Below are positions 38,309-47,567 of a stretch of DNA of 64,000 nt, in pieces (position 1 is the first letter of the stretch; each line of letters opens with the position of its first letter). Below the pieces are notes generated by a model. That model had not been told where the DNA came from. It saw only the letters and a list, made by a program, of their open reading frames with translations, and searched no databases. Origin of the DNA: Rhynchopus sp. YZ270_cl-10. Lineage: Eukaryota > Euglenozoa > Diplonemea > Diplonemida > Diplonemidae. The position numbers were made by a program, and so were the translations under genes. The stretch lies in the NCBI GenBank assembly GCA_964035575.1, contig OZ037841.1, positions 1,302,001 through 1,366,000 of the forward strand, in the 5' to 3' direction.

Positions 38309-39949
38309 ATGCAGCTGTATGTGCTGTACCGTGGGGAACAACACCCTTTCGAAGTCGATGAGAGTATGGGAGAAGACCCAATAGAATACGTGTGTAGTCA
38401 GGTGGCGGCTGCAGTGGGGATCGAAGCAGATACCTTCACATTGCTGTTCGATGGGAAACCTCTGCGCGACCGAGACGACATCATGCAACTGAGCGAGGAC
38501 AACACGATCGAGATGACTCTGCGGGAGAGTCAATGCCCGACAATGGATCTCTCTTGGTCCAACGCCCTCAGCAACAGAGGGGATGGCTTCCTCGCGCACC
38601 ACACTTGGTTGACGACAATCACTCTTCCTCAAGAAAGCGACGTCGAGGATATAGGTAACGAATTCCTGAAGGGGTGCAGTGGGTTGAGGACAATCGATCT
38701 GTCTGGTCTCAGCTCTGTCAGGAACCTAGGGGATGGCTTCCTCGCGAGCTGCACCTCATTGACAACGATCACACTACCTGAAGAGAGCGCTGTCACGGAG
38801 ATAGGCAACGACTTCCTGCGGGAGTGCAGCGAGTTGACAACAATCAATCTGTCTGGTCTCAGCTCTGTCAGGAACATAGGGGATGGCTTCCTCGCGAACT
38901 GCACCTCATTTTTTTTAACAACGATCGCGCTGCCTGCAGAGTGCGCTGTCACGGAGATAGGCAACGACTTCCTGTACAGGTGCAGAGGGTTGACGACAAT
39001 CGATCTCTCAGGTCTCAGCTCTGTCAGAAGCATAGGGGATGGCTTCCTCGCGGTGTGCATCTCATTGACAACAATCACACTGACTGAAGAGTGCGCCGTC
39101 ACGAAGATAGGCAGCAGCTTCGTGTACGGGTGCACAAGGTTGAGGACAGTCGACCTCTCTGGTTTCAGCTCTGTCAGGAACATAGGGGATGGCTTCCTCG
39201 AGATCTGCACCTCATTGACAACGATCACACTGCCTGAAGAGTGCGCCGTCACGAAGATAGGCAACGGCTTCCTGTCGGGGTGCAGTGGGTTGACGACAAT
39301 CGATCTCTCTGGTCTCAGCAAGGTCAGGAACATAGGAGATGGCTTTCTAATGAACTGTACCTCATTGACAACGATCACACTGCCTGAAGAGAGCGCTTTC
39401 ACGGAGATAGGCAACGGCTTCCTGGAGGGGTGCAGAAGGTTGACGACAATCGGTCTTTCTGGTCTCAGCTCTGTCAGGAACGTAGGCTATGGCTTCCTCG
39501 AGAACTGCACCTCATTGACAACGATCACACTGCCTGAAGAGAGTGCTGTCACGGAGATAAACAACTCCTTCCTGTCGGGGTGCAGTGGGTTGACGACAAT
39601 CAATCTCTCTGGTCTCAGCTCTGTCAGGAACATATGGGATGGCTTCCTCGAGAACTGCACCTCATTGGCAACGATCACACTACCTGAAGAGAGCGCTGTC
39701 ACGAAAATAGGCAAGGCCTTCCTGTCGGGTTGCAGTGGGTTGAGGGCTGTCGATCTCTCTGGGTTCAGCTCTGTCAGGAACATAGGGGATGGCTTCCTCT
39801 CGAACTGCACGCTGCCATCGAACGAAAGGAAAATAACAGTGAAGCTCACCGGCAGCAGCGACGTGGTGTCTGCGCGAGTGCTGTCGGGATTGGACGGAAC
39901 GGACGTTGTTGAGCCCAACAATGGCAACACTTGTGTTCGTTCAGGGTAG
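38309..39949 (+). CDS. Ubiquitin-like domain + BspA-type leucine-rich repeat protein
   Basis: 546 residues. Residues 1-74 look like a ubiquitin-like fold: alternating strands, then LLFDGKPLRDRDDIMQLSED and NTIEMTL, matching the ubiquitin order of an FxGKxLxD turn and a closing strand. From about residue 88 to 500 run about nine 46-residue double repeats of the form GDGFLxxCTSLTTITLP and GLTTIDLSGLSSVRNI, the LRR_5/BspA class used in protein recognition. The repeats are nearly identical at DNA level (138-bp period), so they are recent or kept similar by conversion. One repeat has a T-run (near 38910) adding two residues in frame. No signal peptide, so probably cytosolic. Ligand unknown. The two following genes also start with ubiquitin-like segments. 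Confidence 0.8.
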   Translation: MQLYVLYRGEQHPFEVDESMGEDPIEYVCSQVAAAVGIEADTFTLLFDGKPLRDRDDIMQLSEDNTIEMTLRESQCPTMDLSWSNALSNRGDGFLAHHTWLTTITLPQESDVEDIGNEFLKGCSGLRTIDLSGLSSVRNLGDGFLASCTSLTTITLPEESAVTEIGNDFLRECSELTTINLSGLSSVRNIGDGFLANCTSFFLTTIALPAECAVTEIGNDFLYRCRGLTTIDLSGLSSVRSIGDGFLAVCISLTTITLTEECAVTKIGSSFVYGCTRLRTVDLSGFSSVRNIGDGFLEICTSLTTITLPEECAVTKIGNGFLSGCSGLTTIDLSGLSKVRNIGDGFLMNCTSLTTITLPEESAFTEIGNGFLEGCRRLTTIGLSGLSSVRNVGYGFLENCTSLTTITLPEESAVTEINNSFLSGCSGLTTINLSGLSSVRNIWDGFLENCTSLATITLPEESAVTKIGKAFLSGCSGLRAVDLSGFSSVRNIGDGFLSNCTLPSNERKITVKLTGSSDVVSARVLSGLDGTDVVEPNNGNTCVRSG

Positions 39950-40395
39950 CTGATCGGCGCTTCAGCAGGTACAGCTGTGAAGGAGATAACAGTGATGGAG
40001 ATGCTATCACTCGTTGCTACGCGATGGCGATGGCGAGGTCATTGACGACCACCTTGGGGACGGGGGCTCAGGTTCAGAGAGGAAGAGGCATTTTTTTTGT
40101 TCTGCTGCTGATACTATGCCATTTCCATTTTTGGGATGGGAGGGGGGTTGCGGGTTTGTGGGTTTGTGGGCTGGTCAAGTTTCCTTTCCTCGTATGTCAT
40201 AATAAACGAAATCCTCCACATTGTTTTTGATTCGGTTTTTCCACACCTCCACACCACCCCGCCCAGCCACCAAACCCAAAAAAAACCCCCAAAGCGATTT
40301 ATGGGTCAGCCACACTTTCCGTTCCCCCTTTTTTCACAACACACCTTTCTCTATGCACTTATCAGGTAGACCCCCCTACACGACGTTGCTCCACT
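39950..40395. other. Intergenic, no gene seen
   Basis: 446 bp between the LRR and the first WD40 gene. T-runs and a C/T tract ending ATCAG about 30 nt before the next ATG, which could serve as a splice acceptor. Confidence 0.45.
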
Positions 40396-41475
40396 ATGGA
40401 GGTTGTGGTGAGTATGGAAGAGGAGATGTGTGTTGTTCCTGTTGAGCCTGACGATACTGTACGGTGCTTGCAGGAGAAGGTGCGGGGTGTGTTTGGGCGC
40501 AGTGTGTTGGGTATGGGCCTCCGCCTTGCGGGGTCACCCACCAGCATGGAGGTGGGCACGAAGCTTTCTGAGACTGCAGTTGAGGCCGGCTCTGTCCTTG
40601 AGGTTGTTCCTTGCACTGTTCGTGCCGGGCGGGTCCAACATACTCATGAGATCAAATCGCTTACGGTGTCGCCATGTGGTGCGTTCGTGGCGGCTTCGTG
40701 CAGTGATTCGCTCTTTGCAGTGTTCTCCACCGAAACACATGAACGTCTCTTTGCTGGTGAAGCTGATGCCTACGGTAACCCTTCCTTCTCCCCTTGCAGT
40801 GCATTCCTCGCAGTTGGTACACCCGACCACAATGCAGCAGTGTATACTATCGCAACCCACCAATCCTCCACCCTCTTCACCAACTGCTCCCGTCGTGTTG
40901 CCACAGCGTGGACCCCCTGCGGGCGGTTTCTCCTCTGCGTATCCTCCAATACGGCAAGCGTATGGGAGACACAACGCTTTGCGTTGCTGCGGGAATGGGA
41001 CATAGTTTTTACGGGGTACAGTTTGCCGGTGGGGGAGGATGTGATGGTGGTGCAGAACGATACAGTGGCGGAGGTGTGGGAGCATGCGAGCGGGAGGCGT
41101 GCGTTCGCGCTGACGGAGATGAAGGATGTGGGGATCTTCCATTTGGCCCTCTCGGAAGAAGGACGCTATGTTGTCGCTTGTGGAGGAGGCGCTGTGGTGC
41201 GTATATGGGACATCGGGGACGGTGGAGGTGTTCTTCTGCACAGCCTTCACGACGCTCATGGTCCGTACCTCTACGATACAGCCATCTCCACAGCAGGGGA
41301 CCTCGTTGCCGTCTCGAACAGCCGCGAGGTCACTCTCTGGACACTCTCCACCGGGGCAGTGCACAGGACCGCGCCGCTCTCGGGGAGGAGCTGTGACTAT
41401 GGGCTTGCGTTGTCGCGCTGTGGGAAGTGGGTCTTCCTTGGAGACGGGGAAGGGGTTCTCATAGAGCAAGTGTAA
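40396..41475 (+). CDS. Ubiquitin-like domain + seven-bladed WD40 protein (1)
   Basis: 359 residues. Residues 1-75 form a probable ubiquitin-like domain: MEVVVSMEEEMCVVPVEPDD, then CLQEKVRGVFG (helix), LRLAGSP, and KLSETAVEAGSVLEVV as the closing strand. Seven WD-type units follow (about 80-358); recognisable cores include LTVSPCGAFVAA, PSFSPCSAFLAV, TAWTPCGRFLL, VRIWDIGD, VTLWTLSTG and LALSRCGKWVFLG. Seven units close one propeller, so the protein is complete. WD40 propellers are interaction platforms; with a ubiquitin-like head it could be an adaptor or a sensor. The head is inferred from pattern and would need structure prediction. A paralogue with the same plan starts at 43018. Confidence 0.78.
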   Translation: MEVVVSMEEEMCVVPVEPDDTVRCLQEKVRGVFGRSVLGMGLRLAGSPTSMEVGTKLSETAVEAGSVLEVVPCTVRAGRVQHTHEIKSLTVSPCGAFVAASCSDSLFAVFSTETHERLFAGEADAYGNPSFSPCSAFLAVGTPDHNAAVYTIATHQSSTLFTNCSRRVATAWTPCGRFLLCVSSNTASVWETQRFALLREWDIVFTGYSLPVGEDVMVVQNDTVAEVWEHASGRRAFALTEMKDVGIFHLALSEEGRYVVACGGGAVVRIWDIGDGGGVLLHSLHDAHGPYLYDTAISTAGDLVAVSNSREVTLWTLSTGAVHRTAPLSGRSCDYGLALSRCGKWVFLGDGEGVLIEQV

Positions 41476-43017
41476 CGGAAGTACTGAAGGCATTTATTGG
41501 AGGCCAGCTGATTGCGGGGGAGAGCCTGCCACATCCAGAGGGGTGAGATGTGCTCTGCTAAATGATCTTCTCGAGTCCGCATTGCACTTCGCGACTAGCC
41601 AGGTAGAGAATGCTGCCCACCCCTACCCCCTTCACTGTCCGCGTAGATCCCCCCACATAAGGAGTCATCTGATGCCCGTTTAAACTACTTTTTTTCCCCC
41701 CCATTGTTGTGTTGGTTCAACTTGGTTGATTTACTCTAAGGCTTGAAACATAGCCTTCTTCGTGTTTGCATTTTAGGTTTATCTTTGCATTTTGTGTTAG
41801 CATACCACCTGATTTTTACCCTGCGTAAAGGCTGGGGAAATGGGTGGGGTTTGGCCTATACGCGCCACGGGGTAAAAATCAGATGGGCATATTTTCTGCA
41901 GGTGCACATATGGGGTGGACTATGTGTCTGACTGTGTATCTGCAGAGCCCTGACCTCCTATATACTCTATTATTGCCTAGTTTTAGAACGGCGCGAGATT
42001 TTCCCCCCAAATTGGGCTAAAGTTAGTTTACCCAAAGTTTCTCAAAAAATCCCAGGAATGGGCTAAAGTTTCTTTTTGACTTTAGCCCTCGCGGACACCC
42101 TGTTAACGATTGTGATCAAGGTGGCTAACCTAAGGGTCATCTTATTGTTCCCCAAAACCTTTGTGCGTGCAAAACCCCTCCCACCAACACCCCTGCTATC
42201 CTCGAGAGAATAGGAAGAAACAGCTGTCCCTCAAACAACAAAAAAGGCCGTTTTTTTTGTGTATGTTTTCTTGTACGGGGTTTTTAGCCATAGAAGAAAT
42301 ACAGTGGTGAAGTGCAAAAACCCCCGTGGAGCTTTCACTATATTTCTACACCACCAATCTATCGATTTTATTTTGCATTTTATTGCGCGGAGCCCATAGG
42401 CAGCGGGATTTTGGAGAGATTTTCCAAAAGTTCAAAATTCCTGCTAATGGAATCAGCTTAAAATTGCCCGCTGTCGTTCCGGTTTCTTCTGTTGTGTTGT
42501 GTCGTTCCGATCATGTCCAAAGGGACCTGCTCTCGCGAACGTTCTTCAGCTTGTCGACCTCCTTTTCCGACGCCCTCTTTCTTTTTCCGACCGGACAGCT
42601 GTTCATCACGGACCCCCAATACCGTCGCACGGTCATCTTCGGACAGCATCTCCCTTGCTCCCAGGCGCTGATGTGTCATATCATTGGCTCTAGGCGGAAT
42701 TTGTTGTGCTGCCTCTTTCAGCTCGTGAACCACCTTCCTGCAGGAGCGGAAGCACACCTCACCTTCGTGGTCTTTGACTCCGTTGTCACTACGAACGCTT
42801 CCAACATGGGAATGTTGCATTTCTTCCTCCATAGCATTGTCACGGCCTCGTGGTGAGCTGGGTAAAGTCGTGGGGGAAACGTGAAGAATGATGTGTCAGT
42901 GTTGCTCTGAGTCACACCTCAACATGCACAGCAGAAGTGCAGACATCGCATACACAATCTTGCACACAGAACACCCCGCATCATCTCCAGTACTTGGCAA
43001 CGGAGTAACACAAAACA
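41476..43017. other. Intergenic with possible small minus-strand frame
   Basis: Contains a truncated hairpin relative at 42118-42143, a GGGCTAAAGT/ACTTTAGCCC foldback (about 42013-42088) and a GC-richer block at 42450-42850 where a minus-strand reading frame is listed separately. No other candidate. Confidence 0.45.
42458..42832 (-). CDS. Possible small hydrophilic protein (uncertain)
   Basis: 124 residues, strongly charged, with helical and basic stretches (VVHELKEAAQQIPPRAND, GRKKKEGVGKGGRQAEER). I recognise no family. It lies in an island of higher GC than its surroundings, which is the main reason to consider it. It would be the only complete minus-strand gene in the window, and an overlapping + strand frame of 176 residues exists, so it may be a decayed gene read on the wrong strand. 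Confidence 0.2.
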   Translation of the reverse strand: MEEEMQHSHVGSVRSDNGVKDHEGEVCFRSCRKVVHELKEAAQQIPPRANDMTHQRLGAREMLSEDDRATVLGVRDEQLSGRKKKEGVGKGGRQAEERSREQVPLDMIGTTQHNRRNRNDSGQF

Positions 43018-44139
43018 ATGGATGTGACCTTTGTGCTAGAAGAGTCAGGAGTGACTGCGACGGTGGAGGTGCCGTGTGAGGCGAGCGCTGCAGCGGCAAA
43101 GGAGGTTGCGTGCACGGCGCTTGCTGTCTCGCCTGCGTCTGTCGAGATGCGCATCGGCACGCAGGTGCTGGAGGGGACGTGCCGTCTGCAGGACACTGCG
43201 TTTGGTGAAGGGGTGCAGGTTGTGCTTGCCCGCAGCTTTGCCGACATCAAGTGTCCTGCTGAGTACAGTGTAGAGGCTGAGTACAGGGTAGGGGCGCTAA
43301 CTAGAATGGAGGAGATGGATATAAATCACGTATCGCTGTCTCCTTGTGGAGCACTCTGCCTCTTTACACAGAAGGCAGGCTATGTCACCGGCATCAATAC
43401 AGACACCTTCAGCCTTGCCTTCAGATTCAAAGTAGACAGCGAGGTGTGCGGTGCGCCTGCCGTCTCACGGTGCAGGAGACGCTGCTACCTGGCGTGCAGG
43501 GATAGTATGCACGAGGTTGCGCTTCCAGATGGGGAAGTGCTCCGCAAAGTCGACGGCTACTCACGCCTAGTGTTTGCGTGCGGCGGTGTTGTTGTCTCCC
43601 GTGGCCAAATGAGCGTCTCTGTGTATGACGAAGACCTGACGTTGCTCCGCTCTCTCTCTGACAAAGGGTGTGGAAATGTTGCAGTGTCGCACTGTGGTGG
43701 ATGGGTGATCACCTCCTCCGAGGATGAGAGGAAGGCACGTCTGTGGGATGTGAACACAGGTGAAGCGGTGGACTGTGTGCCTGCGGATGGGTGGAACGCG
43801 GCGCTTTCAGGGTCTGCCTCTGTCTTTGCTGTGGATTACTCTGGCAAAGTGCAGCTCTATGACTGGAGTGGTGTGGCTCTTGGCACTTTTGAAAGGGAGC
43901 AACATTCTTCTTTCTGCACTATGCAGTTCACTCCGTGCGGGAAGTATCTCGTAGTACGGTATGTGGATTTCTGCAGAGCACATTCACTGCACCAGTATGA
44001 TGTGGCGACCATGTCTTGTGTGCGTGTGTTCCCCGATGTCGCTCCCGGGTCATTTGCGATATCGCCGTGTTCACGTGTGGTAGTGTTTATCAACTCTCAT
44101 TACGACAATGTTGCGACGAGACATCTGTACCCATACTGA
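43018..44139 (+). CDS. Ubiquitin-like domain + seven-bladed WD40-like protein (2)
   Basis: 373 residues. The first 80 residues repeat the plan of the gene at 40396: a strand pair (MDVTFVLEES, TATVEVPCEA), a helix (AAAAKEVACTALA), MRIGTQVLEGTCRLQDTAFG, and a closing strand VQVVLARS. Seven propeller units follow with the same SPCG turn seen in the neighbour (VSLSPCGALCL, VAVSHCGGWVI, MQFTPCGKYLVV, FAISPCSRVVV) and one good WD core (ARLWDVNTGEAV). Divergence between the two paralogues is large outside these turns. A partial tandem duplicate of the 3' end lies at 44340-44600. No signal peptide or membrane segment. The function is unknown; an adaptor role is inferred. Confidence 0.75.
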   Translation: MDVTFVLEESGVTATVEVPCEASAAAAKEVACTALAVSPASVEMRIGTQVLEGTCRLQDTAFGEGVQVVLARSFADIKCPAEYSVEAEYRVGALTRMEEMDINHVSLSPCGALCLFTQKAGYVTGINTDTFSLAFRFKVDSEVCGAPAVSRCRRRCYLACRDSMHEVALPDGEVLRKVDGYSRLVFACGGVVVSRGQMSVSVYDEDLTLLRSLSDKGCGNVAVSHCGGWVITSSEDERKARLWDVNTGEAVDCVPADGWNAALSGSASVFAVDYSGKVQLYDWSGVALGTFEREQHSSFCTMQFTPCGKYLVVRYVDFCRAHSLHQYDVATMSCVRVFPDVAPGSFAISPCSRVVVFINSHYDNVATRHLYPY

Positions 44140-44339
44140 GCGATGTTTTGCGAGAGGTTGTGTTCGTGCAGCTTCTTGCAGGCAGTCCACCCCGTCGCAG
44201 CATTCCACCTCCACTACCACGGAACAAATGAGCACTGTTTTGCTTTGTAAATACCACCCTTTGCTTTGCGACTTTGCTTGTGGTGCTTCATGGGGAATGA
44301 GTGTCGCGTTTGGGTAGTGGAGCGACTAATTGATTTGTG

Positions 44340-44600
44340 AGAGGTGTTGCGCACAAAATTGTGGACACCACAGTTGTCAAAGAAAACTGGTAGTTGGGTG
44401 GGAGAGGATTATTCTGAACAATATTCACTGCACCAGTGTGATGTAGCGACCATATACTGTGTGCGTGTGTTCCTCGACGACGCTGCCTTGTCATTGGTGT
44501 TATCGCCGTGTGGTACTATTTACGAACTCAGAACAGTACACTATTAAGACGAGACATACTGAGTGACGTTTTGCGAGAGGTTGTGTTTGTGCAGCTTTTG
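44340..44600 (+). pseudogene. Duplicated 3' end of the preceding WD40 gene
   Basis: 44410-44595 repeats the coding end and 3' flank of the gene at 43018: CATTCACTGCACCAGTATGA against ATTCACTGCACCAGTGTGAT, then GCGACCAT, TGTGTGCGTGTGTTCC, ATCGCCGTGTG, and the downstream GTTTTGCGAGAGGTTGTGTT. The reading frame is interrupted and no start is present. It records a local tandem duplication of the tail, as expected in a turnover-prone repeat-protein locus. Confidence 0.8.
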
Positions 44601-45486
44601 CAGGAGTCAACCCAGAAGGGACTCCTCGCTGTCGCTGAGTATTGCGCTGTTCTGCTGGAGTGAGATGCACCACCGTGTGAAGGGATACGTATTATTTGCA
44701 CTTCCAACTTCTCGAACTCGAATCCATTCGATGAAATAAAGAGTTGTATTTCGTGGACATAATGGGTTATACATCTTAGAAAAGTTGTGCCCAACCTGTC
44801 GGTTTTGTGTGGATTGGGAGGGCAAGGGGGGCAGAAAACGGGGTGGGTGTTGCGGGTTCTCATTTATTGAAAACAAAATGATGATCTTTTTTTTTGAGAG
44901 GTGTTCATTCGGATGTGGTCCCTAGGGATACTACCCCCCCCGTAGAGAAGTGGGCAGACTTTTTTCTAAGGTTCCGTTGGATGCATCAGTCCTCGTGTGG
45001 AACGCACAGCGAGTCCCGTCCTTCCTCCTAACGCGTGGGTGCTTCATTGTTTGCAAGAGTCACTCAGTTTGGGAATGCTGAGCTAATTGGCAGGTATCCC
45101 TCTGCTAAGGCTAAATATCTCCCGGAAACCGATAGCGAACAAGTACAGTGATGGAAAGATGAAACGAACTTTGAAAAGAGAGCTAAAATCCCCTGAAACC
45201 GATGAGTGATAAGAGTCGGCCCCAACCCCAACTTCACTCCATGTTGAGCTGTACCCGAAGGGGTTGGTGTCCTTGGTTGTGCCCTAAGCATCTGAAAGCA
45301 ACCTCGATCTTTTCTTCAAATCAGCACGTTTATTTTTCACTTCGATCGCCCCCTCTATCCTGAACTTTGTTTCTAGTGGAAACACACTCTCTCTAAGGGT
45401 GTTGTACATTAAACACCGACAACGCCAACCAAATATTTCAAGCCCCTCCCCCCCTGAGGCTCCCCCCTCCCCCGCTTCCCTCAACG
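44601..45486. other. Intergenic, no gene seen
   Basis: Short inverted words (CGGTTTCAGGGGATTTTAGC against GCTAAATATCTCCCGGAAACCG around 45105-45205) and a C-rich leader before the HIT gene. No recognisable reading frame. Confidence 0.45.
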
Positions 45487-46184
45487 ATGGTGCGCGCATC
45501 TCCTATCGCTGCGGCTGGGTTTGTGTTGCTGCTGTTAATTGCAGCAGGAACACGCTTCCTTGCACACTCTACTAACCCTTACAACAGAAACGCTAAAACA
45601 ATGGCCGCCCCTGCAACCGTGCCCGCGTATGATGAGGACAACGTCTTTGCGAAAATCATTGACGGGCGTCTGCCGTGCTACAAGATCTTCGAGACCGAGC
45701 ATGCCCTTGCCTTCCTGGACGCCTTCCCCGTGGTGGAGGGCCACGCACTCCTGATCCCCAAAGCGAAGGGCTACCAAACCATCATGGATATGCCTGCCGA
45801 GGCCGCTGCTGATTTCCTCAAGGAACTCCCGCGCCTGGCCAACGCAGTCAAGAAGGCAACAGGTGCGCCAGGGGTGAACATCGTGCAGAACAACGGAGAG
45901 GCTGCAGGGCAGATCGTCTTCCACACTCACTTCCACGTTGTGCCACGGACGGAGGGAGATAATCTGGTCAAGGTATTTTTTTTTGGTTGTATTTCAAGTC
46001 AAATGCGGATTTTCTTTTTGAATTTGAGAAATCAATTGGACCAAATGTTTTGTATCTTTGTATCCTGATATAATGAAAACACACAAAAAAAAAAACACAG
46101 TTTGCTGCACCCAAGGACAGCGCTATGCTTGCGCCCGAGAAGGCAGCACCCATGTTGGAGAAGATTGCCCAGGCTCTGCAGTGA
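45487..46184 (+). CDS. HIT-family nucleotide hydrolase (HINT-like), two exons
   Basis: Join 45487..45972 and 46101..46184, 189 residues. The first exon ends NLVK at AAG|GTATTT; the 128-bp intron ends ACACAG; the second exon continues FAAPKDSAML and ends at TGA 46182-46184. The intron is phase 0 and needed, because reading through gives unrelated residues. The catalytic triad HxHxHxx is His146-Thr-His148-Phe-His150-Val-Val, and the N-terminal NVFAKIIDGRLPCYKI and ALAFLDAFPVVEGHALLIPK segments are standard HIT. Such enzymes hydrolyse AMP-lysine or dinucleoside compounds. Residues 1-38 are hydrophobic with a membrane-like VLLLLIAAG, possibly an anchor or targeting signal; an in-frame ATG at 45601 would give the ordinary cytosolic form. 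Confidence 0.93.
45973..46100 (+). other. Spliceosomal GT-AG intron in the HIT gene
   Basis: 128 bp, phase 0, 5' site AAG|GTATTT and 3' site ACACAG|TTT. The acceptor is A-rich rather than pyrimidine-rich, unlike the pyrimidine-AG tracts near hairpins and gene starts. It is the only intron in the window supported on both sides by conserved protein sequence. Confidence 0.9.
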
Positions 46185-46499
46185 GAGTGAGATAACGAGA
46201 GTGTTTTATTTGGGCTGAACTGTCCCCTACCTGGACACGGTGGGGATCGTTTTTTTGTTTTAACAAATATGGGACAGATGGGGGATGGGGGGTGGGTGCA
46301 TACGGTGAGACCTAACGTTTTAAGGCATACAGCTAGCTAGGGAGTAGTCTCTTCGCAACGTGATACTTTTGCAGGGAGCTTTGACGGCACAACTGCGATG
46401 TAAAGATCTGAACTCCCCCCTTTTTTCTTTTGTGCTTTCATTCTGAGCATTTTCACCACACCACATCCAACAGACTGATGGGCCTCAGGGTCTCCTCTA
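46185..46499. other. Intergenic, no gene seen
   Basis: 315 bp between the HIT gene and the kinase; purine-rich then pyrimidine-rich. Nothing recognised. Confidence 0.45.
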
Positions 46500-47567
46500 A
46501 TGGAAGATGAGCAACGGGAAGTGCGGTGGTGGGTATACCGCGTCATGACTGTGTCGGGGCACAGCTTTACGGGCGTTTCCGAGCGACTCTGCGGGGAGAC
46601 AGACGTAGTCATGACACACTGTGTACAGCATGTCCCTCAGCATGCCACCGCACTGCCGGACAGCTACCACATACCAGTACGCGATGCGATCACGCTCCCG
46701 CACAGCGACATCACAGAAATCGCGTCTCTCTCAAACCCGTACACTCTGAAGACCGATGAGGGTTCCATATCCACATTTACACAGTACGTTCGTGGCGGTG
46801 GGTCCGGTACGCAAGCCAAGGTTTACCTAGGAGTGCTCTCTGAGCGTGACCGAGAAGACGACGCCACCACACCCGTTGCAGTGAAGGTCTCAGGGTGCAG
46901 TGCAACCTCTGTTGCCGCCATCGAGCATGAGGTGGCGATGCTTAAGAAGGCGATGCTCGCAGGGCCTGCCACCCACGCACACATTGTGACCCTAAAGGGG
47001 TACGGACGGTGTGGGGTGCGTGCTTTCGTTGCCATGGAGCTGTACGACGTTGCGCTCAGCACGCTGTTGGAGGAAGGCTTCGTGTTTGCACCCAAATTGG
47101 CAGAGTTTGCTGCAGCGCTGCTCCGTGCGTTGGTGCATCTGCATTCGGTTGGGATCGTGCACAGAGATGTGAAGCCTGCGAATCTGCTTCTCTGTGGGTG
47201 CACCAATATGCTGAAGCTTGCAGACTTCGCTACCGCAGAAAGGGTAGGCCATGTGTGCACAGAACGCCAGCCGTTTACTCCTGGGTTTGCTGCGCCTGAG
47301 GTGCTGGGTGATGCAACGGTACGCACGGCAAGCGACATATGGGCCTTCGCGGTCACGCTTGTTGCTCTCGCATGCGGCAAGGCGGAAGAAAAGATAGGTC
47401 CATGTGATGACAAGTTCTTCACAGAGCACGCCTCTCAGGAGAAGCTAGACGCCGACCCCAGACTGCACAGCATACCCCCTCCTTTGCAATCTGTGGTCAA
47501 GAAGGCCCTGCGCCTGGACCACACAGAGCGTCTGTCAGCAGGGAAGCTGCGGAGGATGTTGGAGTAG
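46500..47567 (+). CDS. Protein kinase-like protein with DFA in place of DFG
   Basis: 355 residues. A 90-residue N-terminal segment of unknown type is followed by a kinase domain: glycine loop RGGGSGTQAKVYLG (from residue 98), VAVK with Lys129, catalytic loop HRDVKPANLLL (His221, Asp223, Asn228), activation-loop start ADFA at 242-244, and AAPE ending at Glu267. The DFG glycine is alanine; the metal-binding Asp is kept, so activity is possible but not assured. The insert around SERDREDDATTP in the N-lobe is unusual. A C-lobe DIWAFAVTLVALACG matches the usual DxWxxG helix. Most like CAMK/STE-type serine/threonine kinases; the group is uncertain. It stands between the UBL-WD40 genes and the NACHT gene, so a signalling link is possible but unproven. 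Confidence 0.88.
   Translation: MEDEQREVRWWVYRVMTVSGHSFTGVSERLCGETDVVMTHCVQHVPQHATALPDSYHIPVRDAITLPHSDITEIASLSNPYTLKTDEGSISTFTQYVRGGGSGTQAKVYLGVLSERDREDDATTPVAVKVSGCSATSVAAIEHEVAMLKKAMLAGPATHAHIVTLKGYGRCGVRAFVAMELYDVALSTLLEEGFVFAPKLAEFAAALLRALVHLHSVGIVHRDVKPANLLLCGCTNMLKLADFATAERVGHVCTERQPFTPGFAAPEVLGDATVRTASDIWAFAVTLVALACGKAEEKIGPCDDKFFTEHASQEKLDADPRLHSIPPPLQSVVKKALRLDHTERLSAGKLRRMLE

Noticed and set aside
38570-39810. CRISPR-like regular repeats
   Set aside because: The 138-bp period is continuous in-frame coding sequence for LRRs without spacers; the other arrays have no spacers either, and the DNA is eukaryotic.
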